Positions 21,453-31,806 of a stretch of 64,000 nt of DNA are shown here, piece by piece (the stretch's first letter is position 1; the number at the start of each line of letters is the position of its first letter). The stretch comes from Epithemia pelagica. Its lineage: Eukaryota > Bacillariophyta > Bacillariophyceae > Surirellales > Surirellaceae. Made by a program: the position numbers and the translations under genes. The DNA lies in NCBI GenBank assembly GCA_946965045.2, contig OX337229.1, positions 868,001 through 932,000 on the forward strand. The letters run 5' to 3'. The notes beneath the pieces are model-generated. The model made no database searches. It was not told where the DNA came from and saw only the letters and a list, made by a program, of their open reading frames with translations.

Positions 21453-22690
21453 ACAGCTGTGTGAGGGCTTGCACTCGCCGCAGCCCAACGATCGCCCGAC
21501 AAAAACAACCCTCGCCAACGTAAAAGAGATGGGTTCTTTGGTACGGCTGGCTTATCTTGTGCACACTGTATACTAGTGGATGCTTTCGATACTTTGGAAT
21601 GATTTTTGTCGTGTCAAACGGTCCGAGGAAAAGGTGCAGTCTTGTAGCTGGAGTGTTTGTGTCGGTGCGGAATTCACTCCACCCCGCGTGCTCGGATTTT
21701 TCTTGGCATGCGTTCATTCCAGCGGTTCTTATGGAAATTCAATGGGGGTGTAGAATAATGATGATAATCTTTTGGCAGTGACGCAATTTTTGGGGAAGCT
21801 TCTCCGCCCAGGTGTAAATTTTGGTCACGAATTGAACCATACAATAAGGTACATCAGAGACTGGCCGGCGCCCTCGGTCAACACTCCGATAGCATCGTTT
21901 GCACCTCCGATCCCCCAAACAAAAAATAATGAGATGCCGTCCGGATGAAAATCCGAAGAGCCACAACCGCTTGATCTTGACTGCTTTCAACATTATGTCA
22001 CCAGACTCTGCCGTCCATTTTAGGGACAGATGGCAAACCGATGACTGGACGTTGAGCCAGGAGAGTTGGATGGAACCGGACAAAGAGAAGCTTGACTGCA
22101 TCCTCGTTTGGTTACTGATTCTGCGGGTTTCGGAAGCAACTGACTAATACTGACAACGAGAATGTGTCAAAGTCAAACGACGCTCGATGCAGCATGGAAG
22201 TCGATGAACACTACGAATATTGACGGTAACGACTTCTCGATATCTCGCTCAAAGTTTCTTTAGTACCGGGCCCGGCAGGATGTCAACTGGCAACATCCAT
22301 TTGTGCCGCAACAAGGAACCACTTTACACTTTACCTCATCGGCTTATGTATAATCCCACTAAACATCAACAACTCCGAATTCATAGGAGTATCTCCTTGA
22401 CTTACATGGTTCGTTTTTGGTATTCATCCAGGTAAAAAGGTTCTGCTAGAGAGCGATGAATCCTTAGGGTTCAGCTACGATGGCTAGGAATTGAACACGC
22501 AACCTCCCGATCTATGAGCGACCAGAACACCAGCTAAGCGTGTGGACTCCAAGATGGAGGATTAGAAGGTCCGTCGACGACCGCGAGGTGCGCTGGGTGA
22601 TTTGGAATGTTGTGGTTGAGAGTTGAGACAACAGAAACAGAGCTGCTACCTTACTCGATACATTCGCATAACAAAGAATCTTCGCACCCT
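21453..22690. other. Divergent intergenic region with a tRNA-like relic
   Basis: About 1.2 kb between the starts of the LRR protein (minus) and the GPR107-like gene (plus). No protein gene is convincing. An in-frame ATG at 22607 could extend the downstream gene by 28 residues. The only structured element seen is the tRNA-like sequence at about 22480-22545. Confidence 0.45.
22480..22545 (-). other. tRNA-like relic with Pol III box A/box B resemblance
   Basis: On the minus strand a box-A-like segment (GCTTAGCTGGTGTTCTGG, 22522-22539) is followed by a stem-loop (CTGGTC, 7-nt loop, GATCGG, 22507-22525) and a box-B-like TGTTCAATTCC (22487-22497). The order and spacing resemble a tRNA promoter, but the T-arm bases around the loop do not pair and the acceptor stem is not closed. 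It is therefore a pseudo-tRNA or tRNA-derived repeat at best, not a functional tRNA. Confidence 0.3.
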
Positions 22691-24403
22691 ATGACTTGGA
22701 ACTGCGTCAACTGGCTTTCGTCGTCGCAGGGAAGCCGGAAATGGCGTCGGTCATTCATTTTTGTGCTTTGTTTGTTATCCACCCTCTCGAGTCAGTGCGT
22801 TGCATTGCGACATTCCTTTACGACGGAAAATGACCCACGAACTGTCATTGGTCCAGTGGGTGTTCCATTTGGCTTTGCGAGTGAAGGCCAATACAAACTC
22901 AATGTATTCGATTTTGAATTAACGACAAGCCGAAAGGACATGAGTGATCTTCTCAGTGGTGTGACAGCTGGTTTTCACTTGCAACGGTTTCCCAATGAAG
23001 CGGCGTATACAAAATTTCTGAATGGACTGCAAAGCAATGTGTCGTTGTGCTCTTTCGAGCAGTTTTTGGATCCCGACGATGTCATGAATGACGACCAGTC
23101 TGTGTTTGATGAAGTTGGATCCATATCATCGGCAGAAGATGGTATCTTGCTTATGATGACACCGCGCACGACCAAATGGAAGCCAGCAAAGCCAAGCATT
23201 GAATACACTTTTAAGGTTGAAGAAGATGGCTTGTACTTCTTGACGTATCAAGTTTGTCTCAACCACAAGGATGACCAAAAGAGCCGCCCCTTGTTGACGA
23301 AAAATAGATTCCGATCGCAGTTTGAATTGGATTTTCATTTTCTCAATGTTGTGGGTGGAAAGCCTTCGTACTTGACTGTCGGTGAGCTACAGCTTCCCAT
23401 GCTGTTCTTCTTCTTCTCCCTCAGCTACTTGATATGTTCCATTTGCTGGATAATGAATATTCAAAACATTGGACAGGGTGGATCCGGATTGTTTTCCAGC
23501 GGTGATACAGGAGGCGGAAAACCGGTGGTATATCCCATCCACAAACTGATGGCCGCCTTGTTGTTGTTCAAATTCATGTCAGTCCTGTTTGAATCCTTAC
23601 GATATCACGCCATTCGTATTACGGGTCATGCTGAACTATGGTCTGTGGTGTACTACGCTATTACCTTTGTCAAGGGCATTTTCTTATTTACGGTTATACT
23701 GTTGATTGGAACTGGTTGGTCCTTTGTCAAGCCTTTTCTCAATGTCAACGAAAAGCGGATCGTCTTCTCTATCTTGGTACTGCAAGTCGTCAACAATCTA
23801 GCGATTGCAATACTGAGCCATGAAACCGCTGGAGAACGAAGCTTCGATCGATGGAATGCCATTCTTCACATTGTTGACATTGTGTGCTGCTGCGCCGTAC
23901 TGTTACCCATTGTTTGGCAGGTGAGCGCCCTGGAAAAGAGCCTTCCAAATTCGTCCACGAACACAGGTGAATCTTCAGAAGACGGGAAAGCACGTATGGA
24001 TGAATATGATATACCAGATGACGATGAGGCACAAGATCAAATGGAACAGGTTCAGTTGAGTCCATATGACGAGGATGAACATGATTTGGCCGAAAAAGGG
24101 CAGATTTTGTCGAAGCTCAAGCTCTTTCGTTCCTTTTATTTGCTCGTCGTCGCCTATATTTATTTGACTCGAATCATTGTTTACCTCTTTGCAACACTTT
24201 TGGATTATCGTCATCTGTGGATTCGATATGCTATCATTGAACTGGTCACCTTGGCTTTTTACGTTGTGGTTGGTATACTGTTTCGACCCATGGTGGAGAA
24301 TCCGTACTTAAGTGTTCGGCAACATGACCAAGACAGAAGAACAGGAAGTGATTCCACCGGTATCGCCTTGCCAGTTCGCAAGAAGGATCCTTCGAAGGCA
24401 TAG
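22691..24403 (+). CDS. GPR107/GPR108-like seven-TM Golgi protein (Lung_7-TM_R family)
   Basis: Single exon, 570 aa from ATG 22691, chosen because it places a signal peptide (RRSFIFVLCLLSTLSSQCVAL) close to the start. An in-frame ATG at 22607 adds 28 residues. A luminal N-terminal domain of about 220 residues precedes seven hydrophobic helices: LPMLFFFFSLSYLICSICW, then a cluster around LMAALLLFKFMSVLFESLRY, AITFVKGIFLFTVILLIGTG, ILVLQVVNNLAIAILS, HIVDIVCCCAVLLPIVW, LLVVAYIYLTRIIVYLF and IIELVTLAFYVVVGILF. This layout and the FLNVNEKR segment after helix 4 match the GPR107/GOST group, which works in Golgi and endosome trafficking. An acidic cytosolic loop lies between the sixth and seventh helices. 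The exact cargo or ligand is unknown. Confidence 0.85.
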   Translation: MTWNCVNWLSSSQGSRKWRRSFIFVLCLLSTLSSQCVALRHSFTTENDPRTVIGPVGVPFGFASEGQYKLNVFDFELTTSRKDMSDLLSGVTAGFHLQRFPNEAAYTKFLNGLQSNVSLCSFEQFLDPDDVMNDDQSVFDEVGSISSAEDGILLMMTPRTTKWKPAKPSIEYTFKVEEDGLYFLTYQVCLNHKDDQKSRPLLTKNRFRSQFELDFHFLNVVGGKPSYLTVGELQLPMLFFFFSLSYLICSICWIMNIQNIGQGGSGLFSSGDTGGGKPVVYPIHKLMAALLLFKFMSVLFESLRYHAIRITGHAELWSVVYYAITFVKGIFLFTVILLIGTGWSFVKPFLNVNEKRIVFSILVLQVVNNLAIAILSHETAGERSFDRWNAILHIVDIVCCCAVLLPIVWQVSALEKSLPNSSTNTGESSEDGKARMDEYDIPDDDEAQDQMEQVQLSPYDEDEHDLAEKGQILSKLKLFRSFYLLVVAYIYLTRIIVYLFATLLDYRHLWIRYAIIELVTLAFYVVVGILFRPMVENPYLSVRQHDQDRRTGSDSTGIALPVRKKDPSKA

Positions 24404-25029
24404 TCTGTGGGGATCATCTTATATTCTGAGTTCTCAGCAAACCTTGCTTTGTTAGCGATACTAGCCTTCGCGCGTGAAGCTGCTGCAGTAAAATGCATGT
24501 GTTCATCGAAACTTCCTCATCGCCATATCTAAGGAGGGCTACCGGTAGTGATGTCGAAAACGGGGCGCCCTTGCTTGCGCCAGGGAAAACGAGAAGAGCG
24601 CGCTTAGTCTGTCGTCTTGTAAACCTGTACAGCTTACAAAGAATGCCCATATGTAGAGTGTCGTTTTGTGGAGTTGGTGTGATGGTTGCTCGTAATTGAT
24701 GGATTATGTTTCAAGCTGTCATTGCATGGAAATGGAAGCCACGGGAGCAATGGCTATTACCTTAGACTTCGATCTTTCCATCACCTCTAGCTCCCCTAAG
24801 CTAAAAAAAGGGAATAGTCTATTCTTCCAGCTGCCGCGCCTACCCGCTCTAAGCTAGCTATCCTACCGTAGACCTTCAAAGCGTCTGAAGCGCGATCCAT
24901 TCCCATCATCACCTATCGCATGCGATTGTTCCTTGGCAGCACATCCATCCATCAAAAACGAAGGGCCTCTGTGGTTGGACATTGGATGCAACATCCGTCT
25001 CTGTTGCAGAACAATCCACTACTTAAACC
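24404..25029. other. Intergenic, no gene seen
   Basis: Spacer between the GPR107-like gene and TIM10. It contains AGCTA-rich patches near 24780-24860 but no supported ORF or RNA. It presumably holds the 3' UTR of the former and the promoter of the latter. Confidence 0.4.
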
Positions 25030-25428
25030 ATGAGCATGAACTTTTTCGGAGGAGGCGGTCAGGATCAACAGGCCCAGGGGCCGGATCCGGTCTATGCCGC
25101 TAAGCTTGAAATGGAGATGTATACTGTGAGTGCACAATAGCTACGATACGTTACTCGTTTCTCCTTATTGGTGTTTCTCATTAAGCATTATTTGGTGCCC
25201 CTACAGGATTTATTCAATAAGATTTCATCGACATGTTTTCAAAAATGTGCAAGCAAACGCCACAAAGATCCGGAACTTTCATTAGGAGAAATGAGCTGTA
25301 CGGATCGATGTGTTGCCAAGTATCTGGAGAGTCAACAAAGGGTTGGCCAAGTACTTCAAAAAGCCAACGAAGCGCAGCTAGAACAGCAACAGAACCTTGC
25401 CGCAATGCAACAGAGGTTTGGAGGCTGA
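25030..25428 (+). CDS. TIM10: Mitochondrial small TIM chaperone, Tim10-like
   Basis: Two exons, 25030-25125 and 25207-25428, with an 81-bp intron (GTGAGT...CAG) between complete codons, 105 aa. The core has the twin CX3C signature: CFQKC and, 16 residues later, CTDRC. It is flanked by LFNKISST and VAKYLESQQRVGQVLQ, closest to Tim10 among Tim8/9/10/13. These proteins form hexameric chaperones in the mitochondrial intermembrane space and escort hydrophobic precursors to TIM22 or SAM. A Gly/Gln-rich N-terminus precedes the fold. The 3' end overlaps the predicted 3' coding end of the opposite-strand SDR gene. Confidence 0.9.
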
Positions 25429-27560
25429 GGGAGGATTGATGATGTATCGAAACAATATATATAGAAGACGAACGAACCTGTGGTGGGGACATTTTCGTAG
25501 GCAACGAACCCTTTCTTGCTCGTTGCGCTGTTCTTCACTTCCAGACGATAAGTCCGATCTACCACAGTCAAATGGAAATGAATTTGCTCCCCGTATTTTT
25601 CGTAGGGCACAGTCCGATCATTGACCACAAAAAAGTAAAAGCTTTCGAGCAACGATTCAACATCGAGGTCCATGAAGGGGGTAGATGTGCCAATCGCTGG
25701 GAACCTAGGCTCGTTGCACTTCCAGTCACCACTTTCCTCGTAACTCCTGACATGAGATTCTGTAGAACGGTTGTCACGACAAGGGTCATCATCACGTATA
25801 GCGGTATCGCCACACAAAGACCGTACGGCTTCAGATGTCTCTTTTCCAGTAATGTCCATTTTGTAGGACTTCGGTTTGTCTTTCCATTGGCATACTTCAG
25901 TTTCACGAGTTTTGAATTACCACTGCCTCTCTTCTTGTCAGCTTTTAACGCCTTGCGAAGTCCTTGACTGGCATCGGCGTATCCGTCGCTTGCGAAGCCT
26001 TGAGCAGGATACGGAGACATTACATCGGAGTCACCTGCCCATCGGATGCCAACAGTACAGTGAAACGACGGAGATTGTGAAGGGCTAAGCAATGGGTTTT
26101 TCTTTTTTCGGTGTTCCAGGAGTGTCTTAGTCTTTGATTCTTCTGAAGTCGGGGATTTCTTTGAAGAAGTTTTGGTATCTATGTAACGACGCGATGGAAG
26201 GAGAGCCGTTGATACGGCCAAGGCCGCGACATCGTCTCGACCGACCAACGCCGGGGTGTCTATTGTATTTGAGGGTTGAACCTGAACAGTGGCTCCATCT
26301 GGACGTTCTTCATCAACCAAATCGCCAGGACGAATGACAATAGTATCGAGTAACTTCGCTTCCTCTAATACCTTTTCGGCCATTTCTTGATATCGAAATA
26401 CCTGACAGCAAGTCATAAGAACAACGTTGAAGAATATCACGGCAACAGAGAAAAGAGGAAAAAACACATACCATGGAGTGAAAAACATTAGCCAAAAGTG
26501 GAACTAGGTGCCAAGGCTTCTGTTCCAAGCAGAGATCTGAGATCCGAATGAATCTGATTCGAGGAGGCCCCACATCCGATTCTTCTTTCCCGTCACGACC
26601 GGCTTCGCTGTCATCCACCGAGAACGCATCTTCTCTTCGTTGTTGCTCCTCCTCTGCAAACTCCACAGCTTTCTTCGTGCTGATATATGTTGTGTAGTAT
26701 GGATGTCTGGCATCAGAGCACCACCCCGATACATCTTTTCGCAACAATCGAGTCAGAGGTTTCACAACAAAATCAGTCCAAGGATTGGTTGGTCTTACAG
26801 ATCCAACACAGCTGATGATCGCTGAACAACCCGATATAGCATCGCGCAGAGCTTCATGACCATCATCATCACTAGAGGGTGCCTGACTGCCATCATCGTA
26901 GTCGGAAACAGCAGTGCCATAGAAGTTAGCCGCAGATTTGGCACGCTGTAACCACTCGGCCTCATCAACATCGTCCAAAAGCTTGTCATTATCAGAGGCA
27001 AAAACGTCGTCACTCGAAAGCAAGTCTCCTTGAATGATCTGCAATTTGGGACCTCGTCGTTGATTGTTTGCCACTATCAAGTCATCGTATAAAACACGGC
27101 ATGCCTTGTCGTAGTCACGACAAAAGGCAACAACGGTAGCTCCTGCCTGCAATTCGCTGCTCTCCAAAAGTTGTCGTACCACCAATCGTCCAATCTTTCC
27201 CGTGGCTCCTAGGACAACAATCTTGGGCCTAGATGGCATGATTTCTGCTTCTGGTTGTGCTGCCAGCGTTTCCGTGGGGCGTTTGGATTCCGGTTCAATG
27301 TAGGCAAACGGTCGTAATGGGCGCTTTTCCTCTTCTCTCTTAAGGTTATGGTCCATCCCTCCATTGTCGAGGGAGTCATCTCGAAGAGAAATTGTACGAC
27401 GCCTCGCAGCCAATGATTTACCACGCGGAGACACGGCAATCCTCTTGTGGATACTTTGTTGGTTTTCACGGCCTATAAGGGGGCTGAAGCTTGACAAAAC
27501 CACTGGCAAAAGGCTAAGCAGGACAAGCACATATGCCGGTTCGAGACATGATCGCAACAT
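25356..27560 (-). CDS. Atypical SDR (NAD(P)-binding, NmrA-like), probably plastid-targeted
   Basis: Exon 1 is 27560-26472 (363 codons, ending at a GTATGT donor) and exon 2 starts at 26401. A further short intron (26034-25895) or a frame change is needed to reach the frame open to 25356. Joined this way the protein has about 664 aa. The N-terminus is hydrophobic and ends VVLSSFSPL, a plausible plastid signal with Phe at the cleavage site. The Rossmann motif GATGKIGRLVVRQLL binds NAD(P). STKKAVEFAEEE, IRFIRISDLCL and VIRPGDLVDEERPDG fit atypical SDRs that act as assembly or translation factors. The C-terminal part, with FYFFVVNDRTVPYE, is not recognised. The 3' coding end overlaps TIM10 antisense by 73 bp. 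The N-terminal call is good; the 3' gene model is uncertain. Confidence 0.7.
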
Positions 27561-28008
27561 CTCTTCTGTGTTGCTTTTGGAGGCAGCTGGACCTCTGCGA
27601 ACCTGACCAGAGTAATGAAGCTACAATTACAGCAATCGAGATAAATATCCTGATGGATCCTTTTGATGGTGGATTTTTTATGGAAAAATGGAAAAAAGAG
27701 AGGAATGTCCAAAAACTCGTACTCGCGACCAGCTGGTGTTCCAAAACCTCGTGAAATCTTCAGACTTCACGTATCACGATGGCGCCTTCGCTTATCTTGA
27801 TGCTCCTCATGTCATAAGAACGCTGCAATAAGCTAGTAAACGCAAAACTGAGGAAACAAGAATGGAGTTATCTTACACAAATATATATGGATCGATGAGC
27901 ATTGTTGTGAAACAAGTATACATCAGACTTTGACTAAAACAACCGAAGTGTCGTTCGGATATCGAATCGGTTGACAATGGTTCCCCCAGACCAACTGGTA
28001 CTAACGAA
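27561..28008. other. Intergenic, no gene seen
   Basis: Spacer between the 3' end of the H1 gene and the start of the SDR gene, both on the minus strand. It should carry the SDR promoter and the H1 3' UTR. No ORF with domain support was seen. Confidence 0.4.
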
Positions 28009-29047
28009 CTACTGATCCCTAGACTTCTTCTCTGTCTTTTTCTTTGTCGTTGTAGTCTTCTTGGTGGTCGTGGTCTTCTTCTTCGCTGCCGTAGTGGTAG
28101 AAGCAGCCTTTTTCTTGGGTTCGGCCTTCTTCGTAGCGGTCGTGGTCTTCTTCTTGGTGGTAGTAGTCTTTTTCGTTGGGGCCTTGGCCTTAACTGTGGT
28201 GGTCTTCTTCTTTGGGGCATCCTGTACAGTTGATATGTGTTAGCGCGAATGCTTATGAGCTTGAGATCGACAGAAATTTCCAACTGGGCTTACCTTCTTT
28301 GGTTTGACCGTTGTTGTCTGTGCGTCACCGGTAAGCGGAGCCGTGAGTCAAAGTGGGTTCGTGCATATCCTCATCTTGGCGCCAACACCGAGACTTACCT
28401 TCTTCTTCACAGGGGCCTTCTTCTTTTCGGGCTCAACTTTCTTGGGTTTCGCCGGAGGCTTCTTGGCGGCGGCTGAAAGCTTGTACGACGCCTTTACCTG
28501 TACGAGAACACCGGTTTCCAAGCCGCGGGCCAAGGCAGCCTTCATAACATGCTTTTTAACAGAAGTCTGGATAATCCAATCAGCACAGAGTTAACCATAT
28601 GAGTAAGGATATCGATGAAGGTGTTCGTGTAGCTCAAATCGCTCTTTCCATCGAGATAGAGGTCGTCACATAATCGACGTAGAAATCGATACCAAAACCA
28701 ACGTAGCAGACAAGTCAAGGCATAACTCCTCCTCGACATCGATCCACTCTTCCGTACTTCGACAGAGTGTTCCTGTGGTACAAAGTGACTGATTGATACT
28801 GGATTCAGGTCAAAAGACCCGATATTCGTGGAGATATCGTAGTCGGAATTCAACGGTGACGCGAAAAAGCCAGTTTTTGGACCGCGGCCGCGCGAGTTCG
28901 CCAATCTTGATGTTGCTTCGATCAAAACACGTCCAGACCACCTACCTGTTTCTCCGTTTCAATCCACTTATTAATGGCAATGGTCGACGATCCTGTGCGG
29001 TCCTTGAGAGCCATAATGGCTTCTTTGATGAGGGTTATGGTGGCCAT
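28009..29047 (-). CDS. Linker histone H1 with four exons
   Basis: The gene is split into exons too short to stand out as ORFs: 29047-28946 (34 codons), 28566-28399 (56), 28317-28294 (8) and 28221-28009 (70 plus stop), all in phase 0, 168 aa. Donors are GTAGGT, GTAAGT and GTAAGC. Exons 1 and 2 form an H15 globular domain: TLIKEAIMALKDRTGSSTIA, INKWIETEK, TSVKKHVMKAALARGLETG and LVQVKASYKLS. The rest is a Lys/Pro/Ala/Thr tail (KKKTTTVKAKAPTKKTTTTK). It compacts linker DNA between nucleosomes. Exon 3 is only 24 nt. The globular domain starts almost at the first residue, so the usual N-terminal tail is nearly absent. Confidence 0.85.
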
Positions 29048-29718
29048 GTCAGCAAGTCAAGCAAAAGAAAAGTTCGTTGTTGTTGTCGTGGTGAGTTGTG
29101 TGCGAAAAGCGTGCATTTCGACTGTGGAGTGAAATTTGCCCAAGAGGAACACTATCAGTACCGTGCGCACGTAGATTCTACGTGACACACTAAACCGGAT
29201 AGTAAACTGCTCCAATCGGAAGAAAGCACGCCATGCCAACCCCACTGCGACATCACATCCTACTTTACAATACTTTATCTCTGTTGTCGATAAACGTTCG
29301 GCCACCTAAGTACTCATGTCGTTCCTGCCTTTTTGTTAAGGTCCCACCAAGACCAAACAGAAAGTCACGAAATCCCAAGAGTAGTGACAGTTGGTTTCTT
29401 ACGAGCATGTACGGAAAGGAGCTCTCCCCTCACAATTTCAAATGTTGAAATGTCTCTTCGGACCGATCGGTGTCTCGCTGAATTATCACGGTTCCAAGTT
29501 CCAACTGACTGTCGACTTCGTTACAAAGCTGTCGAGCTTCCTTTGAACTCCAAACTCGCTCATCTCGTTAGGACATGATCAAGGGCATATTCTATCGTCA
29601 ACGAAGTGATTCTAAAATGGATTTTAGTGTTGTAAAAGTACTAATGTCGCAAACAGTCACTTCTATATCATAAATCCACAATTCGTACGGGACATCACCG
29701 AAGAGACAAACGGATGAA
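29048..29718. other. Intergenic, no gene seen
   Basis: Spacer between the H1 start and the 3' end of the SET-type gene, both on the minus strand. It contains the likely H1 promoter. Only short ORFs without domain support occur. Confidence 0.4.
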
Positions 29719-31806
29719 TTAAAGTTTCTCCTTCAAGTCTTTCCAGGCCTCAGGGAATACATCATCCGGTACGCCAATGGCATGTCGGAACGCATGTGGT
29801 AAATGCTGATCTGTCGTGTAAATCTTGTCGGACAAGCGAATGGCTTTGCGGGGGACATGTGTGACAATCAAGGGTGAGGTTAACCGTTCTTCCTTGCGTA
29901 ATCCGTATCGGTTCAAAATCTGGACCGAATAGAAAAAGACATTCTTGTACTTGGTAGCCTGTCGTTCCATGATGCGACAGGGACGCATATTGGAGAATTC
30001 AAACATGCCTCTGGTAAGTTCCCATTTGATCGTCGTGACCGAGCCATCTCCCTTCTGCTTCTGACTATTGCTTGTGGTGGTGGTAGCCAAATGTTGACGA
30101 ACCGTTTCATTGACGGGGAAAAAGCAGGATGCAAAAATATGATCCGGATAGGGATGTCCTTTTAATTCTTTTTCGGTCCGTGCTTGAACAATCGCATCGT
30201 CGTGGACATAGGACGGTGCATAGCTTTCGGCATGGGGTGGAGGCTTCCATTCGCGAACATGGTCCTTCCATGCAATATCCCAGGCTGCACCATAATCCAA
30301 CAAGACTTCTTCACCTGCCACCAAGTCACGTGTGGCAACCAACTCCAACAAAAGACCCGACTCGCGCTGCGTCCACAATTGATGCGTGGAATTGTTTTGC
30401 AACCATTCTCGGTGGCGAAAGAGTGTGGGTGAGTTGGACCACTGCAATCGAACATTGGGAAACACATTTGTTTGTTCATGTTTTTGTTTGTGGCTCTTGT
30501 GCGTCTTGTCCGGCATTCGATTGGTACCATTACTAGAAGCATGATTGATGAGAGAAAACATGGGACCGTATGGAACCAAGACTGTCGAGGATTCTTCATG
30601 TCCCAAGACATAGTTCAACAACAATTGCCATCCTTCAAACATGTTGTCCTTTTGTGAATTGTCATCTTCCTTGGCTCGTTGGACCCACAAGGCCTGTTTG
30701 GCAATGGGAATGACAGGGACCGGCAACACAACATGACCCGCAGGTACATCCCATCGGACAAAGGCACCACGACCGGCATGAAGAAGCTCCGAATGTCCCG
30801 GTTTGAGGGCGTCCAAACAACGACCTTCTTGCTGCAATTGCGACCAGGGACGGTGACCCCATTGTGTTGAATCTTTTTCATCATCCGGATTTGGCAATTC
30901 GTTTTCCGTGCCAGTGGATGTTGACGACGAAGGTTCGGGGAGTTGTGTGATGAGAAAGTTTCCCTCCTTATCTGTATTGGAATGAACCTTTTGTTGTCGT
31001 TCTTGAAACCATTTAGAGCCATAATTGACAAAGATTTCATCTCCCAAACTGCGATTGTGCAAGACAAACCAGGTATAATTGTGATAATGGGTAATCGCTC
31101 CCGCACCGGGCGACTGCAAGCGCGTGAGTCCTCCTTCATCAATGCGGGGAGGAAAGGGCAAGACATTGGCTCCTGAATGTCCTGCCTTGGCACTCTCCAA
31201 TCCATTGGCCAGCATACCAATGCCAGGCATGTGCGATACAACCGTCACACCTTCGTAAATACCACCCGTCTCTGAGGCTTCCCACCAATAGGAATGCAAG
31301 AGCAAGGCTAAACTGGCATGTGCGGGCAAATCGTGTACTTGCACCACAACATCACCTCCCATCAAGGGGCGGCCTCGGGAAAGTGTCTTGCGGTGCCCCG
31401 AAAATACACCCCATCCCGAATTAGGTAAGGAACTCATGGCCAAAATCATACCACATTCGTCCGACACGACAGAAGTCGAACGGTCTTCCAGGTCAGGTTC
31501 ATGTTTAAGGCAGTTTGTGGTGCTAGTGGACTCGTTGCCGTTCGTGGTCTGCTCATTGTCTGGAGAGGACGCACAAACTGCGGATTCTGGATCCTGTCCA
31601 TCCTTGTCTTCAGTATGACGCTCTGGAACATTTGAAGGATCCTCATTCCGTTCTTTTGGAGAGAGTACTGTCGCCGTGGTGGTTTCTCCAGTCGTTCTGG
31701 TCGTTGCTGTCGTTGAAGATGTGTCTTCACTCACGACTGTGTGGCCAAAGAATGCCATGAAAAACAAAACTACCACCGACACATGCATCCATTTTACCAT
31801 CGCCAT
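29719..31806 (-). CDS. Secretory-pathway protein with two SET-like modules
   Basis: Single exon, 695 aa. A clear signal peptide or signal anchor (VSVVVLFFMAFFGHTVVS) is followed by an acidic Thr/Glu-rich spacer. Module 1 (about residues 118-265) runs from CGMILAMSSLPNSGWGVF to RSLGDEIFVNYGSKWF. Module 2 (about 340-510) runs from GRGAFVRWDVPAGHVVLP through MFSLINHAS and ATRDLVAGEEVLLDYGAAW. G[WR]G[VA]F, INHAS and [LG]EE[VI]xxxYG are features of SET lysine methyltransferases; module 2 is the more complete. Entry into the secretory pathway is unusual for a SET protein, so the substrate is unlikely to be histones. The C-terminal 180 residues are unrecognised. Activity is an inference. Confidence 0.75.
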   Translation of the reverse strand: MAMVKWMHVSVVVLFFMAFFGHTVVSEDTSSTTATTRTTGETTTATVLSPKERNEDPSNVPERHTEDKDGQDPESAVCASSPDNEQTTNGNESTSTTNCLKHEPDLEDRSTSVVSDECGMILAMSSLPNSGWGVFSGHRKTLSRGRPLMGGDVVVQVHDLPAHASLALLLHSYWWEASETGGIYEGVTVVSHMPGIGMLANGLESAKAGHSGANVLPFPPRIDEGGLTRLQSPGAGAITHYHNYTWFVLHNRSLGDEIFVNYGSKWFQERQQKVHSNTDKEGNFLITQLPEPSSSTSTGTENELPNPDDEKDSTQWGHRPWSQLQQEGRCLDALKPGHSELLHAGRGAFVRWDVPAGHVVLPVPVIPIAKQALWVQRAKEDDNSQKDNMFEGWQLLLNYVLGHEESSTVLVPYGPMFSLINHASSNGTNRMPDKTHKSHKQKHEQTNVFPNVRLQWSNSPTLFRHREWLQNNSTHQLWTQRESGLLLELVATRDLVAGEEVLLDYGAAWDIAWKDHVREWKPPPHAESYAPSYVHDDAIVQARTEKELKGHPYPDHIFASCFFPVNETVRQHLATTTTSNSQKQKGDGSVTTIKWELTRGMFEFSNMRPCRIMERQATKYKNVFFYSVQILNRYGLRKEERLTSPLIVTHVPRKAIRLSDKIYTTDQHLPHAFRHAIGVPDDVFPEAWKDLKEKL

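Noticed and set aside
22480-22545. Functional tRNA gene
   Set aside because: The T arm and acceptor stem do not pair, so only a relic is reported.
27873-28283. Arg/Pro-rich minus-strand ORF resembling a protamine-like protein
   Set aside because: It is an alternative frame of the Lys/Thr-rich H1 tail exon and the neighbouring intron; the H1 frame is supported by the H15 domain.
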